Shown here in pieces: positions 47,458-55,797 of a DNA stretch of 64,000 nucleotides. Each line of letters begins with the position of its first letter. The first letter of the stretch is position 1. The notes under the pieces are model-generated. The model was not told the origin of the DNA. It saw nothing but the letters and a program-made list of their open reading frames with translations, and did not search any database. Both the position numbers and the translations under genes were made by a program. Source of the stretch: Allorhizobium paknamense. GTDB taxonomy: Bacteria; Pseudomonadota; Alphaproteobacteria; Rhizobiales; Rhizobiaceae. The DNA lies in contig NZ_JAUSWH010000004.1 of the NCBI RefSeq assembly GCF_030815125.1, forward strand, positions 248,001-312,000, written 5' to 3'.

Positions 47458-48447
47458 ATGGTAAAGAAACTGGCTCTTCTGGGCGCAGGCCGCATTGGCA
47501 AAGTGCATGCCCGCGCCATTGCCGAGGACAAGCGCGCGCGCCTCGTGGCGGTGGCCGACGCCTTTGCGGAGGCCGCACAGGCGATTGCCGATGCGTCCGG
47601 TGCGGAGGTCAAGACCATCGAGCAAATCGAGGCGGACGCCTCCATTGACGGCGTATTGATCTGCACGCCCACCAACACCCATGCCGACCTGATCGAGCGC
47701 TTCGTGCGCGCCGGCAAGGCGGTCTTCTGCGAAAAGCCGATCGACCTCGACGTCAAGCGGGCGGAAGCCTGCGCCGAAGTGGTGCGTTCCGTTGGCGGCA
47801 AGGTCATGCTCGGCTTCAACCGCCGCTTCGATCCGCATTTCCGCGCCGTGCGCAGCGCCATCGACGAGGGCCGGATCGGCAAGGTGGAAATGGTCACGAT
47901 CACCAGCCGCGATCCCGGCGCACCGCCTGCCGAATACATCAAGGTCTCCGGCGGCATTTTCCGCGACATGACCATTCATGATTTCGATATCGCCCGCTTC
48001 ATGCTGGGAGAGGAAATCACCTCCGTCATGGCCTCCGCCTCGGTTCTGGTCGATCCGAAGATTGGCGAACTCGGCGATTTCGACAGCGCCAGCATTGTGC
48101 TGACCACCGCCTCGGGCCGCCAGGCGATTATTTCCAACTCGCGCCGCGCCACGTACGGCTACGATCAGCGGGTCGAAGTGCATGGTTCGCTGGGCTCGGT
48201 TGCTGCGGAAAACCAGCGGCCCGTCTCCATCGAAGTGGCCAACAAGGACGGCTATACCCGCCCGCCGCTGCATGATTTCTTCATGACGCGCTACACCGCA
48301 GCCTATGCGGCGGAAATCTCCAGCTTCCTCGACTATATGGAACAGGACGCCGCGCCCTCGCCCTCCATCGAGGACGGGCTGATTGCCCTGAAACTGGCGG
48401 ATGCAGCGCTGAAATCCGCCCGCGAAAAGGTCGTCGTAACCCTTTGA
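47458..48447 (+). CDS. idhA: Myo-inositol 2-dehydrogenase
   Basis: 329 residues from ATG 47458 (GGGAGGA upstream). Oxidises myo-inositol to 2-keto-myo-inositol with NAD+, the entry step of the pathway. Rossmann GAGRIGKVHARAI, catalytic lysine in FCEKPIDLD, and GGIFRDMTIHDFDIARFML with the catalytic D/H pair of inositol dehydrogenases. Divergent from iolR. An iolA-type methylmalonate-semialdehyde dehydrogenase and an inositol transporter are not in the window. Confidence 0.94.
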   Translation: MVKKLALLGAGRIGKVHARAIAEDKRARLVAVADAFAEAAQAIADASGAEVKTIEQIEADASIDGVLICTPTNTHADLIERFVRAGKAVFCEKPIDLDVKRAEACAEVVRSVGGKVMLGFNRRFDPHFRAVRSAIDEGRIGKVEMVTITSRDPGAPPAEYIKVSGGIFRDMTIHDFDIARFMLGEEITSVMASASVLVDPKIGELGDFDSASIVLTTASGRQAIISNSRRATYGYDQRVEVHGSLGSVAAENQRPVSIEVANKDGYTRPPLHDFFMTRYTAAYAAEISSFLDYMEQDAAPSPSIEDGLIALKLADAALKSAREKVVVTL

Positions 48448-48452
48448 ACGGC

Positions 48453-48504
48453 AAGAGCATCGGGCCGAAAAGTGGAAACCGGTCCTCGGCTCGATGCGAA
48501 AACA
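48453..48504. repeat. Diverged RIME-like unit after idhA
   Basis: AGAGCATCGGGCCGAAAAGT then CTCGGCTCGATGCGAAAACA; outer arms GCATCGGGCCGA / TCGGCTCGATGC pair imperfectly. Confidence 0.65.
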
Positions 48505-48535
48505 GGAAACGACAGCAGGCTGTAAAGCTATGCAG

Positions 48536-48563
48536 GGCGCGAGATGGATCTCGCGCCTTTTTT
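48536..48563 (+). terminator. Rho-independent terminator of idhA
   Basis: Perfect 10-bp stem GGCGCGAGAT / ATCTCGCGCC with a GG loop, followed by TTTTTT. Confidence 0.9.
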
Positions 48564-48607
48564 ACAGCTGCGGATGGAGGCAAAAAACCCGGCTCCCGGG
48601 AAACCGC

Positions 48608-49135
48608 CTACTGCGCCTGATCGCCGGTGCGGGCATCGACCTCTATCGAATGCACGCGTCCCGAAGGCTCTCTCAACGTCATGATGTAAAGATCGGCACT
48701 GCCGACTGTCTGAAAATTGACATCGATGATGCGCACGTCATCGGCCAGTCCAAGTTTGCGGATGACCGCGCTTAGAGACTTGAAGCGCCCGCTTTTCACG
48801 CCCTCCAGCACCTTCTGGTGCACGGCTTCTTCAGCCGCATCATCCTTGCCGTCGTTGAGAGCAGGTGTGGAGGGGCTATCCCCTCGGGCATCCGTATCCT
48901 CCATACGGTTGAATCTTTGGCCACCACCAGGGCCAGGCCCCATACCAGCGCCAGGGCCACCGCCAGGGCCATGGTCACGCCCGGCATCAGGGCCACCCCT
49001 CGAACCGGGGCTGCCGGGCATATCCCGGGCCATAAGAGAGCTTGGCTCAAGCAGGCTGAGAGAGATCAGGGCGATCGCTGCCGTCATGCGCCAGCACGAG
49101 GGAAGGCTGAGCCTGGAGATAGAGACAGAAAGCAT
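48608..49135 (-). CDS. Exported PepSY-like protein
   Basis: 175 residues from ATG 49135. Signal-peptide-like N-terminus (about 1-36), then a glycine/proline-rich low-complexity segment (GGGPGAGMGPGPGGG, about 45-70), a charged helix, and a C-terminal domain with two strands (IIDVNFQTVGSADLYIMTLR, VHSIEVDARTG) matching the PepSY outline. PepSY domains are often inhibitory or sensory in the periplasm. No partner is next to it. Confidence 0.7.
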   Translation of the reverse strand: MLSVSISRLSLPSCWRMTAAIALISLSLLEPSSLMARDMPGSPGSRGGPDAGRDHGPGGGPGAGMGPGPGGGQRFNRMEDTDARGDSPSTPALNDGKDDAAEEAVHQKVLEGVKSGRFKSLSAVIRKLGLADDVRIIDVNFQTVGSADLYIMTLREPSGRVHSIEVDARTGDQAQ

Positions 49136-49570
49136 GCGCGGCCCACGCAAACACGCGTCGGCAACCGAATGAGAGAACCGCTGGTGTGAACGGTAAAACA
49201 TGCCTTCGAACCCGACTCGTCTCCCGGAAACCTTTTCGTCGCAAAGGTCCTTATAACGCCTTTTGCTTTCCAGCGAAGCCTCATACTTCGCGGCATGATG
49301 ACCGCGCCGTGCTGCATTTCTCCGCTTTGTGCGAAGTCGCGCGTTCGGCCCCTGTCCGAACCGGCACACCCTGAATGATCAGGCTATGACAGAAACTCCG
49401 CCGATGCGATGCATGCGGCGGAGTTTCTTCTCAGGCGATCATAACCTGATATCCAACCCAGGGGCATAGGGTCGGTAAACAGGACAGGGAACGTTGTGGG
49501 GACGTGGGTGTCTGTCCTGTGAGAAGCAATATGGCTGAACAGCCCTGACGGCTTACTGACGGCTTTGTCA
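49136..49570. other. 435-bp stretch without a recognised gene
   Basis: Apart from the hairpin at 49393-49430 described separately, I see no coding region with normal codon bias on either strand. It should contain the promoter of the PepSY-like gene at its left end. Confidence 0.6.
49393..49430 (+). terminator. Orphan terminator-like hairpin
   Basis: Perfect 10-bp stem AAACTCCGCC / GGCGGAGTTT (49393-49402, 49417-49426) followed by CTTC. No plus-strand gene ends nearby (idhA has its own terminator about 830 bp upstream), so it may end an unannotated small RNA. Confidence 0.55.
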
Positions 49571-49630
49571 GCATTCTGTCAGGAATGTCGGACGCAAAAC
49601 CGAAGCCCCCTTTTCTCGGGACCATGCTCT
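49570..49630. repeat. Diverged RIME-like unit
   Basis: GGAATGTCGGACGCAAAACC then CCTTTTCTCGGGACCATGCT and CTA. Confidence 0.65.
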
Positions 49631-49656
49631 AAAAAGCAATGGGGCCAAAAGGCCCC
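49631..49656 (-). terminator. Probable terminator of infC
   Basis: GGGGCC / GGCCCC stem with an AAAA loop (49641-49656); on the minus strand it is followed by ATTGC and CTTTTT. Confidence 0.6.
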
Positions 49657-49673
49657 TGCTCTTGTCTCGCGCC

Positions 49674-49883
49674 TTACAGCGCCGTGCGTTTTCTCAAACG
49701 CACAAAGGACGCTGTAACACTTTAAATCTGCTGCATAATTTTGACCTTAAATCGATTCCGATTTAAGGAATTATGCAGTAGAGCGATGTCCGATCTGATC
49801 GAATCAGACCGGTGCTCCAATATGTCAGGCTCAAAGCATAATCTTACCGATCCTTGCTTCACGCCGGCCGGATCATGGCTCTA
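49674..49883. repeat. Full mosaic repeat, modules A-B-C-D
   Basis: A (49674-49717), B (49731-49780), C: GAGCGATGTCCGATCTGATC facing GAATCAGACCGGTGCTC (49781-49818), D: AGCATAATCTTACCGATCC facing CGGCCGGATCATGGCTCTA (49835-49883). The longest composite in the window; the last CTA is the infC stop codon on the minus strand. Confidence 0.9.
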
Positions 49884-50417
49884 TTTCGGCGCCAGCACCA
49901 TCATCATCTGCCGGCCTTCCAGCTTCGGCTCGGCCTCGACCTTGGCGATCTCGAGGGTGTCTTCCTTCACCTGCATCAGCAGTTTCATGCCCAGTTCCTG
50001 ATGGGCCATTTCGCGGCCGCGGAACTTGAGCGTGACCTTGACCTTGTCGCCGTCTTCGAAGAACCGGTTCATCGCCTTCATCTTCACCTCATAATCATGG
50101 GTGTCGATATTGGGGCGCATCTTGATTTCTTTGACTTCGACGATCTTCTGCTTCTTGCGGGCTTCAGCCGCCTTCTTCTGGTTGGCGTATTTCAGCTTGC
50201 CCAGATCCAGGATCTTGCAGACGGGCGGTTCGGCATTGGGCGAAATCTCAACCAGGTCAAGCCCGGCCTCTTCCGCCATGCGCAGCGCCTGATCGGTCTG
50301 CATGACGCCAAGATTCTGGCCCTCTTCATTGATCAACTGTACCCGGGGAACGCGAATCTCCCGGTTGGCGCGCGGCCCGTCCTTAACGGGGGCATCGGCT
50401 TTGAACGGTCTGCGAAT
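49881..50417 (-). CDS. infC: Translation initiation factor IF-3
   Basis: 178 residues from the rare start codon ATT at 50417, preceded by GAGGAGA with 8-nt spacing. IF-3 binds the 30S subunit, prevents subunit joining and rejects non-canonical starts. N-domain ([20 protein letters not shown]), a [19 protein letters not shown] linker, and C-domain ([36 protein letters not shown]). The ATT start, conserved in infC, allows IF-3 to limit its own translation. It is separated from rpmI-rplT, its usual neighbours. 50418-50696 is leader/promoter region with no other gene. Confidence 0.95.
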   Translation of the reverse strand: MRRPFKADAPVKDGPRANREIRVPRVQLINEEGQNLGVMQTDQALRMAEEAGLDLVEISPNAEPPVCKILDLGKLKYANQKKAAEARKKQKIVEVKEIKMRPNIDTHDYEVKMKAMNRFFEDGDKVKVTLKFRGREMAHQELGMKLLMQVKEDTLEIAKVEAEPKLEGRQMMMVLAPK

Positions 50418-50696
50418 GGTCGTATTCTCCTCAGTCGTTTCGGACTTTTTTTTGAAAAAGTTTGGCGGGCAGGCGCAGGACCAGATCAAACCCGTCAGCA
50501 TCGCCTTGAAGAAGACATACGTGCCGGGTTGCCTGTTTCAACAGGAATGCGCCGAAAACCGGTGGCCAATTTTCGGAAATCCTGCTTAGCCCTTGCATTG
50601 CGGCGCGCACTCTAGCACCTCTCCTTAAAAAAATCACCAGTCGTCATGGGGCTGTGATCCTGTTTTATTCGCTTTGGAATGTTTTTGGAGAGATTT

Positions 50697-51497
50697 ATGA
50701 CGGAAGAGACACAGGCAGCGGCGATCAAAAACCTTGTCGTGGGCTCCGGCGACGCCGCAAGGGAGATCGCAACCCTCCACAGGCCGGGTCTCGACGCCTC
50801 GCGCCCGGCGCTTGTCTGGCTCGGCGGCTACCGCTCCGACATGAGCGGCACCAAGGCGCTGGAGATGGACCGCGTGGCGGCTGAAACGGGTGCGGCAGCC
50901 CTGCGTTTCGACTATTCCGGCCATGGCCAATCGGGCGGTGCCTTTCGCGACGGCACGATTTCGCGCTGGCTGGAAGAGGCGCTGGCGGTCATCGACCATT
51001 ACGGTTATCGCCGCCTCGTCCTGGTCGGCTCGTCCATGGGCGGCTGGATTGCGCTACGCGCCGTGCAGGAACTGGTAAAACTGAAGACAGCCGACGTTAC
51101 CGTTCAAGGTATGGTTCTGGTGGCTCCTGCCCCGGATTTCACCCATGATCTCATCGAGCCCAATCTCACCGACAGGGAGCGCGCAGCGCTTGCCGAAAAA
51201 GGCTATTTCGAGGAAGTGTCCGAATACAGCCCGGAGCCGAACATCTTCACGCGCGGCCTGATCGAGGATGGCCGCGCCAATCGGGTCCTGACCGGCATGA
51301 TCGAAACCGGCTGCCCCGTTCACATCCTGCAAGGCATGGCCGATCCGGACGTGCCCTGGCGGCATGCCTTGAAGTTGATGGAACATCTGCCCGCCGACGA
51401 TGTGGTTCTGACACTGGTGCGGGACGGCGACCACCGCCTGTCCCGGCCACAGGATCTGGCAAAGCTCGCCGCAGCGCTGCACGCCATGCTGGAGTGA
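50697..51497 (+). CDS. Alpha/beta hydrolase
   Basis: 266 residues from ATG 50697 (GGAGAG upstream). Oxyanion region WLGGYRSDMSGTKA, nucleophile serine in VGSSMGGWIALR, acid in the HILQGMADPDVPW loop and histidine in VRDGDHRLSRPQ. Resembles carboxylesterase/palmitoyl-thioesterase-like hydrolases. Divergent from infC; convergent with the photolyase gene, 6 bp apart. Confidence 0.9.
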   Translation: MTEETQAAAIKNLVVGSGDAAREIATLHRPGLDASRPALVWLGGYRSDMSGTKALEMDRVAAETGAAALRFDYSGHGQSGGAFRDGTISRWLEEALAVIDHYGYRRLVLVGSSMGGWIALRAVQELVKLKTADVTVQGMVLVAPAPDFTHDLIEPNLTDRERAALAEKGYFEEVSEYSPEPNIFTRGLIEDGRANRVLTGMIETGCPVHILQGMADPDVPWRHALKLMEHLPADDVVLTLVRDGDHRLSRPQDLAKLAAALHAMLE

Positions 51498-51503
51498 GCG
51501 AAG

Positions 51504-53036
51504 CTATAACGCGTCCAGTCTCCCCAGCACATCGGCGGCGGCCTGTCTCAGGTCTTGCCGCTTGCCTTCGTCCATGCGGTTCCAGCTGGCATATATCGTG
51601 GTCATGCGCGGATTGCCCTTCAGCACCTTTTCGTTCCGGGCAATAAAATCCCAGTAGAGGGCGTTGAAGGGACAGGCCTTGTCGCCGGTGGATCGCTTGA
51701 CATCATAGGCGCAGGAGCCGCAGAAATTGCTCATGCGGTCAATATATTTGCCGCTGGCGGCATAGGGCTTGCTGGCCATCAACCCGCCATCGCCATAAAG
51801 CGCCATGCCCAGCGTGTTTGGCAATTCCACCCAGTCATAGGCATCGGCATAGACCAGCAAATACCAGTCGCAGACCTGTTTTGGCTCGATCCCCGCCAGC
51901 AAAGCGAAATTGCCGGTCACCATCAATCTCTGGATATGGTGGGAATAGGCATGCTCGATGGTATCGCCGATGGCCGCCGCCATGCAGGCCATTTTGGTCT
52001 TGCCGTCCCAGTAATAGCGCGGCAGCGGGCGCTTGGCGTTGAGGTGGTTGCGCTCGGCATAGCCCGGCATCTGGGTCCAGTAGAGCCCGCGCACATATTC
52101 GCGCCAACCGAGGATCTGGCGGATGAAGCCTTCCACGGCATTGAGCGGCGCCTTGCCATCACGATAGGCTTTTTCTGCCCGCCGGATGACCTGCAGCGGC
52201 AGAATCAGCCCGGCATTCAGATAGGACGAGATCAGCGAATGGTAGAGATAGGGTTCACCCGCCACCATCGCATCCTGATAGTCACCGAAATTCGGCAGCA
52301 CCTTTTCGACGAAATGCTCGTACTCCTTCCAGGCCTGCTCGGCGGTCACGGCAAAATGAAAAGGCCTGAGCGTGCCGAAATGGTCGCCGAAGCGCTCCTC
52401 CACCATGTCCAGCACCGCGTTGACGATGGCATCCTTGCGATGGCTCACACGCTTCGGGCCTTTGAGGCCCTTGGGCGGGGACTTGCGGTTGTCTTGGTCG
52501 AAATTCCACTGGCCGCCGGTCGGCGCGCCATCGGGCTCCATCAGCACCTCGTAGCGGCGGCGCTTGTCGCGGTAGAAGAATTCCATCCGCAATTGCTTGC
52601 GGCCCTTGGCCCATTCGCGAAACTCATCCGGGGTACAGAGAAAGCGATCATCGCCGCGGATTTCGACGGGCCGGTTCAGCTTGCGCTGCCAGCTGCGCAT
52701 CTCCTGCATCAGCCGGTATTCGCCGGGCTCGGTCACCACGATATTCCCGGGCTGAAGATCTGCAACCGCACGGCGCACCTCCCCGAACAGGCTCTGGCTG
52801 TTGTCCGGATCGTCCAGCGTTACATAGCGCACGCTAAAGCCGCGTTTGCGCAAATCTTCGGCGAAATGGCGCATGGCGGAAAAGAGAAAGGCGATCTTTT
52901 TCTTGTGATGCGGCACATAGGTCGCCTCGCCCATCACTTCCGCCATCAGCACGGTGGCGGTGGCCGGATCCACCGCCCGCAACGACGACAGCGACGCGCT
53001 CAACTGGTCGCCCAGAACGAGAATCAGCGATTTCAT
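51504..53036 (-). CDS. phrB: Iron-sulfur photolyase (FeS-BCP, PhrB-like)
   Basis: 510 residues. Cryptochrome/photolyase family protein related to DUF523/deoxyribodipyrimidine photolyase-related proteins; light-dependent repair of (6-4) photoproducts is known for Agrobacterium PhrB. N-terminal alpha/beta domain (LILVLGDQLSASLSSL), helical FAD-binding domain, and a [4Fe-4S] site: C351, C439, C442 and C455, each one residue offset from PhrB C350, C438, C441, C454. Co-transcribed behind a small exported protein (4-bp overlap), inside the ECF sigma-linked cluster. Confidence 0.93.
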   Translation of the reverse strand: MKSLILVLGDQLSASLSSLRAVDPATATVLMAEVMGEATYVPHHKKKIAFLFSAMRHFAEDLRKRGFSVRYVTLDDPDNSQSLFGEVRRAVADLQPGNIVVTEPGEYRLMQEMRSWQRKLNRPVEIRGDDRFLCTPDEFREWAKGRKQLRMEFFYRDKRRRYEVLMEPDGAPTGGQWNFDQDNRKSPPKGLKGPKRVSHRKDAIVNAVLDMVEERFGDHFGTLRPFHFAVTAEQAWKEYEHFVEKVLPNFGDYQDAMVAGEPYLYHSLISSYLNAGLILPLQVIRRAEKAYRDGKAPLNAVEGFIRQILGWREYVRGLYWTQMPGYAERNHLNAKRPLPRYYWDGKTKMACMAAAIGDTIEHAYSHHIQRLMVTGNFALLAGIEPKQVCDWYLLVYADAYDWVELPNTLGMALYGDGGLMASKPYAASGKYIDRMSNFCGSCAYDVKRSTGDKACPFNALYWDFIARNEKVLKGNPRMTTIYASWNRMDEGKRQDLRQAAADVLGRLDAL

Positions 53037-53428
53037 AGGGTCTGGCCGATGCGCGCCGTGCCCTTCTGGCCATTATCGCGGATCCAGCGCAGCTGGTTCT
53101 CGCCCGTCCGGTAAAGCTCGAAACACATGGGCGCGCCCTTATACCAGGTGTTAAAGCGCTGGCAGAGCCGGTCGCCGTCGATCCACCATTTGCCGGTGTC
53201 GTTCGGCTTGACGAAACGGCCAAGCCCAAGCGCCTGACCATCGCCATCCACCACGCCGTTGCGGCGATAGTTCAGCGGAAATTCACCCCCCATCGGCGTT
53301 GCGAGAAACACCCGCTTCCCGACGATACTGCGCTGGATGTCCCGCGCTGAATAGCGATCTTCCATGGCCGCGGCAGAACAAGCCGCAGCGATTACCAAGA
53401 CAAGACCTACCGTAAACCCTCTGATCAC
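53033..53428 (-). CDS. Small exported protein coupled to the photolyase gene
   Basis: 131 residues from GTG 53428, which follows AGGAGGG. Signal peptide (RGFTVGLVLVIAAACSAAA). Mature part: DIQRSIVGKRVFLATPMGGE, PLNYRRNGVVDGDG, then WWIDGDRLCQRFNTWYKGAP, suggesting a small beta-barrel (lipocalin- or DUF995-like outline, unconfirmed). Its end overlaps the photolyase start (ATGA). A sigma-type promoter shared by the cluster lies upstream (53476-53503). Function unknown. Confidence 0.75.
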   Translation of the reverse strand: MIRGFTVGLVLVIAAACSAAAMEDRYSARDIQRSIVGKRVFLATPMGGEFPLNYRRNGVVDGDGQALGLGRFVKPNDTGKWWIDGDRLCQRFNTWYKGAPMCFELYRTGENQLRWIRDNGQKGTARIGQTL

Positions 53429-53439
53429 AGTCACCCTCC

Positions 53440-53468
53440 TGATCCAACCTGTGGCCATTAAACGTATT
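53440..53468 (+). promoter_or_regulatory. Candidate ECF promoter of the SDR-DUF3833-SDR operon
   Basis: TGATCC (53440-53445), 17 bp, CGTATT (53463-53468), 62 bp before the SDR start. Shares its pattern with the candidates at 53476, 59337 and 59391. Confidence 0.5.
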
Positions 53469-53475
53469 GCTTATG

Positions 53476-53503
53476 AATACGCTGCCATGCAGCGTTCGGA
53501 TTG
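53476..53503 (-). promoter_or_regulatory. Candidate ECF promoter of the exported protein-photolyase operon
   Basis: On the minus strand CAATCC (53503-53498), 16 bp, CGTATT (53481-53476), 48 bp before the GTG start. The -35 element differs from TGATCC at two positions. Confidence 0.42.
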
Positions 53504-53530
53504 ATCGCGATCAGGAAGGGAGGGCTGAAG

Positions 53531-54247
53531 ATGAGCCAGTTTACGGGGTTGTCGGCGCTGCAGGAGGGCTATCAAGCGGTGGTTCTGGGGGCATCCGGCG
53601 GTATTGGCGGCGCCATTGCCGCCCATCTGGCAGCCGATCCCCGCTGCGGGAAACTGATCGCGCTGTCGCGAAGCGGGACCGGCCTCGACCTGACCCGGGA
53701 GGAAACGGTCGCCGCCGCCGCCGAAGCCGTCAAGGCGCAAGCGGGCGAGATCGATCTTCTCTTCTGCGCCACCGGCGCGCTCACCTTAGACGGCACCGGG
53801 CCGGAAAAGACCATCCGAGCCATCACGCCCGAGGCCATGGCGGCACAATTTGCGCTGAATGCGCTGGGACCGGCGCTGGTGCTCAAGCATTTCGCGCCGC
53901 TTTTTGCCCGCAACCGCCGGGTGATAGCGGGCTTTCTCTCCGCCAAGGTCGGCTCCATCGGCGATAACCGGCTGGGCGGCTGGATTTCCTACCGTGCTTC
54001 CAAGGCGGCCCTCAACCAGATCCTGCGCACCGCCGCCATTGAAATTGCCCGGACGCGGCCGGAAGCCGTGGTTGCCGCCCTGCATCCCGGCACCGTCGCC
54101 ACCAGCCTTTCCGCCGCCTATTCGGTCAACCACGAGCGGCTGGAGCCGACAGACAGCGCCGCCCGGCTTCTCTCCGTGCTCGATGGCATGACACCGGCGG
54201 AAACCGGCAGTTTCCATGGCTATGACGGCAAGGTGATCGAGTGGTAG
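53531..54247 (+). CDS. Short-chain dehydrogenase, CsgA/C-factor-like
   Basis: 238 residues. NAD(P) motif VVLGASGGIGGAIA, FCATGAL (NAG-type strand), catalytic Y and K in WISYRASKAALNQIL, and LHPGTVATSLSAAYS. Similar SDRs lie in ECF11/ChrR-linked clusters. First of three same-strand genes (62 bp to the next). Start ATG 53531 behind GGGAGGG. Confidence 0.88.
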   Translation: MSQFTGLSALQEGYQAVVLGASGGIGGAIAAHLAADPRCGKLIALSRSGTGLDLTREETVAAAAEAVKAQAGEIDLLFCATGALTLDGTGPEKTIRAITPEAMAAQFALNALGPALVLKHFAPLFARNRRVIAGFLSAKVGSIGDNRLGGWISYRASKAALNQILRTAAIEIARTRPEAVVAALHPGTVATSLSAAYSVNHERLEPTDSAARLLSVLDGMTPAETGSFHGYDGKVIEW

Positions 54248-54309
54248 CGAAATCCGCCGAGGCCGGGCCTGCGTATCGGGAGCAGAACTCATGTCAAAGG
54301 AGCCGAACC

Positions 54310-54861
54310 ATGCCGCGTTTGAAATATGCTCTGCTGGGCCTTGGGGCGGGGCTTGCAGCGTCCCTGTCGCCAGCGCTTGCCAGGGATTTTACCTTCGAAG
54401 ACTACTTCACCGGCAAAACCGTGGCGGAAGGGCGCTTTTCGGCCATTAACGGGGTCAAGCGCAGCTTCACCGTCGATCTGACCGGAAAATGGGATGGCCG
54501 CCTGCTGATCCTGAGGGAGGATTTCCGCTTCGATGACGGCAGCCGCGACACCAAGACCTGGCGCTTCGTCAAGACCGGCCCGAAGACCTATGTCGGCACC
54601 CGCGAGGATGTGGTGGGCCAGGCGCCTGTGACGCTCACTGGCGATACGGCGCGTTTCAGCTACCTTGTTTATCTTTCACCGGAAACCCAAGGCAACAAGG
54701 TGCGTTTTCATGACAAGATGGTGCTGCGCCCGGATGGGAGCGTGTTGAACACCGCCCTTGTCACCAAGTTCGGTCTGCCGGTGGCCTGGACGCGGGTGGA
54801 ATTCCGCAAACCCGAAGCTATCACGCACAAGCACAGGCCCCTTCACAAAGCCGCAAAGTGA
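54310..54861 (+). CDS. DUF3833-type exported protein
   Basis: 183 residues. Signal peptide (RLKYALLGLGAGLAASLSPA), then FTFEDYFTGKTVAEGRFSAI, KRSFTVDLTGKWDG, FRFDDGSRDTKTWRFVKTG and NKVRFHDKMVLRPDGSVLN, the usual outline of DUF3833 lipocalin-like proteins. Here the N-terminus lacks an obvious lipobox. DUF3833 genes commonly accompany SDR and cyclopropane-synthase-like genes. Overlaps the next reading frame. Confidence 0.82.
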   Translation: MPRLKYALLGLGAGLAASLSPALARDFTFEDYFTGKTVAEGRFSAINGVKRSFTVDLTGKWDGRLLILREDFRFDDGSRDTKTWRFVKTGPKTYVGTREDVVGQAPVTLTGDTARFSYLVYLSPETQGNKVRFHDKMVLRPDGSVLNTALVTKFGLPVAWTRVEFRKPEAITHKHRPLHKAAK

Positions 54862-54869
54862 GAACCGTC

Positions 54870-55643
54870 ATGATGATGTCTTCCGTCTCCCGCTCGAAAA
54901 TCGCCTGGATCACCGGCGCAAGCTCCGGCATTGGCCGCGCACTGGCGCTGAAGCTTGTCGGTGAGGGTTTTCGGGTGGCGGCCAGCGCCCGCAATGCGGA
55001 CGCACTGGCAGCACTTGCCTCGGAGGCGGGGGACAGCATCCTTGCCTATCCGCTGGACATCACCGACCGTGACGCGGTGAAGGCCACGGCCGCCCGCATC
55101 GAGGCAGATCTCGGCCCTATCCAATGGGCGGTGTTTTCGGCAGGCAATTACCTGCGCGAACGCCCAACCGCCTTCGATTCCGAAAAATTGCGGCAGATGG
55201 TGGAGTTGAATATCGTCGGCACCGGGCATTGTCTGGAAGCCGTCATTCCCTCGATGGTGGCACGCGGAGAAGGCCGGATCGGCCTGATCGCCTCGGTTTC
55301 CGGTTATACCGGCCTGCCCGGCGGCGGCATTTATGGCGGCAGCAAATCCATGCTGATCACGCTTGCCGAGGCCATGCATCCGGAACTGGCGGAAAAGGGC
55401 GTGACGCTCTCCATCATCAATCCCGGCTTCGTAAAGACACCGCTCACCGACAAGAATGATTTTCCGATGCCCTTCCTGATCACGGCGGAAGAGGCCGCAG
55501 ATCACATCGTCCATGGCATGAGCAAGCGCCGTTTCGAGATCGCCTTCCCCTGGCAGATGGTGCTGATCCTGAAACTGCTGCGGCGGCTGCCCTACGGGCT
55601 TTATTTCGCCATCACGCGAAAAATGTTGCGCAAGGACCGGTAA
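54870..55643 (+). CDS. Short-chain dehydrogenase
   Basis: 257 residues from ATG 54870. NAD(P) motif AWITGASSGIGRALALKL, FSAGNYLRERP, VSGYTGLPGGGIYGGSKSML with the catalytic Y and K, and NPGFVKTPLTDKN. The C-terminus has a hydrophobic, basic stretch (MVLILKLLRRLPYGLYFAIT) that may associate with membrane. A GTG at 54858 overlapping the DUF3833 stop is an alternative start. Third gene of the operon. Confidence 0.88.
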   Translation: MMMSSVSRSKIAWITGASSGIGRALALKLVGEGFRVAASARNADALAALASEAGDSILAYPLDITDRDAVKATAARIEADLGPIQWAVFSAGNYLRERPTAFDSEKLRQMVELNIVGTGHCLEAVIPSMVARGEGRIGLIASVSGYTGLPGGGIYGGSKSMLITLAEAMHPELAEKGVTLSIINPGFVKTPLTDKNDFPMPFLITAEEAADHIVHGMSKRRFEIAFPWQMVLILKLLRRLPYGLYFAITRKMLRKDR

Positions 55644-55659
55644 GAGAGAGCCTTTACGT

Positions 55660-55763
55660 GTTTCCTGACGGAAAACCGGTTCCCACTTTTCCTGGAAACC
55701 TGTAGTTCTTTGTTTTTCGTGTTTCCGGACGGAAAACCGGTTCCCACTTTTCCTGGAAACACT
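55660..55763. repeat. Two tandem RIME-like units
   Basis: TGTTTCCTGACGGAAAACCG and TGTTTCCGGACGGAAAACCG, each followed by CACTTTTCCTGGAAAC, about 58 bp apart. Both arms have changed in parallel (GTTTCC / GGAAAC rather than GCATTTCC / GGAAATGC), keeping the pairing. Confidence 0.85.
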
Positions 55764-55765
55764 TT

Positions 55766-55794
55766 AAAGCCCCCATCTTCCGGATGAGGGCTTT
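55766..55794. terminator. Bidirectional terminator between convergent SDR and CFA-like genes
   Basis: AAAGCCC / GGGCTTT with an inner CATC / GATG stem and TTCC loop; T-runs flank both sides. Confidence 0.8.
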
Positions 55795-55797
55795 ACG

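Noticed and set aside
49186-49374. 62-codon plus-strand frame as a small gene
   Set aside because: No ribosome site, no family, and it overlaps the upstream region of the PepSY-like gene.
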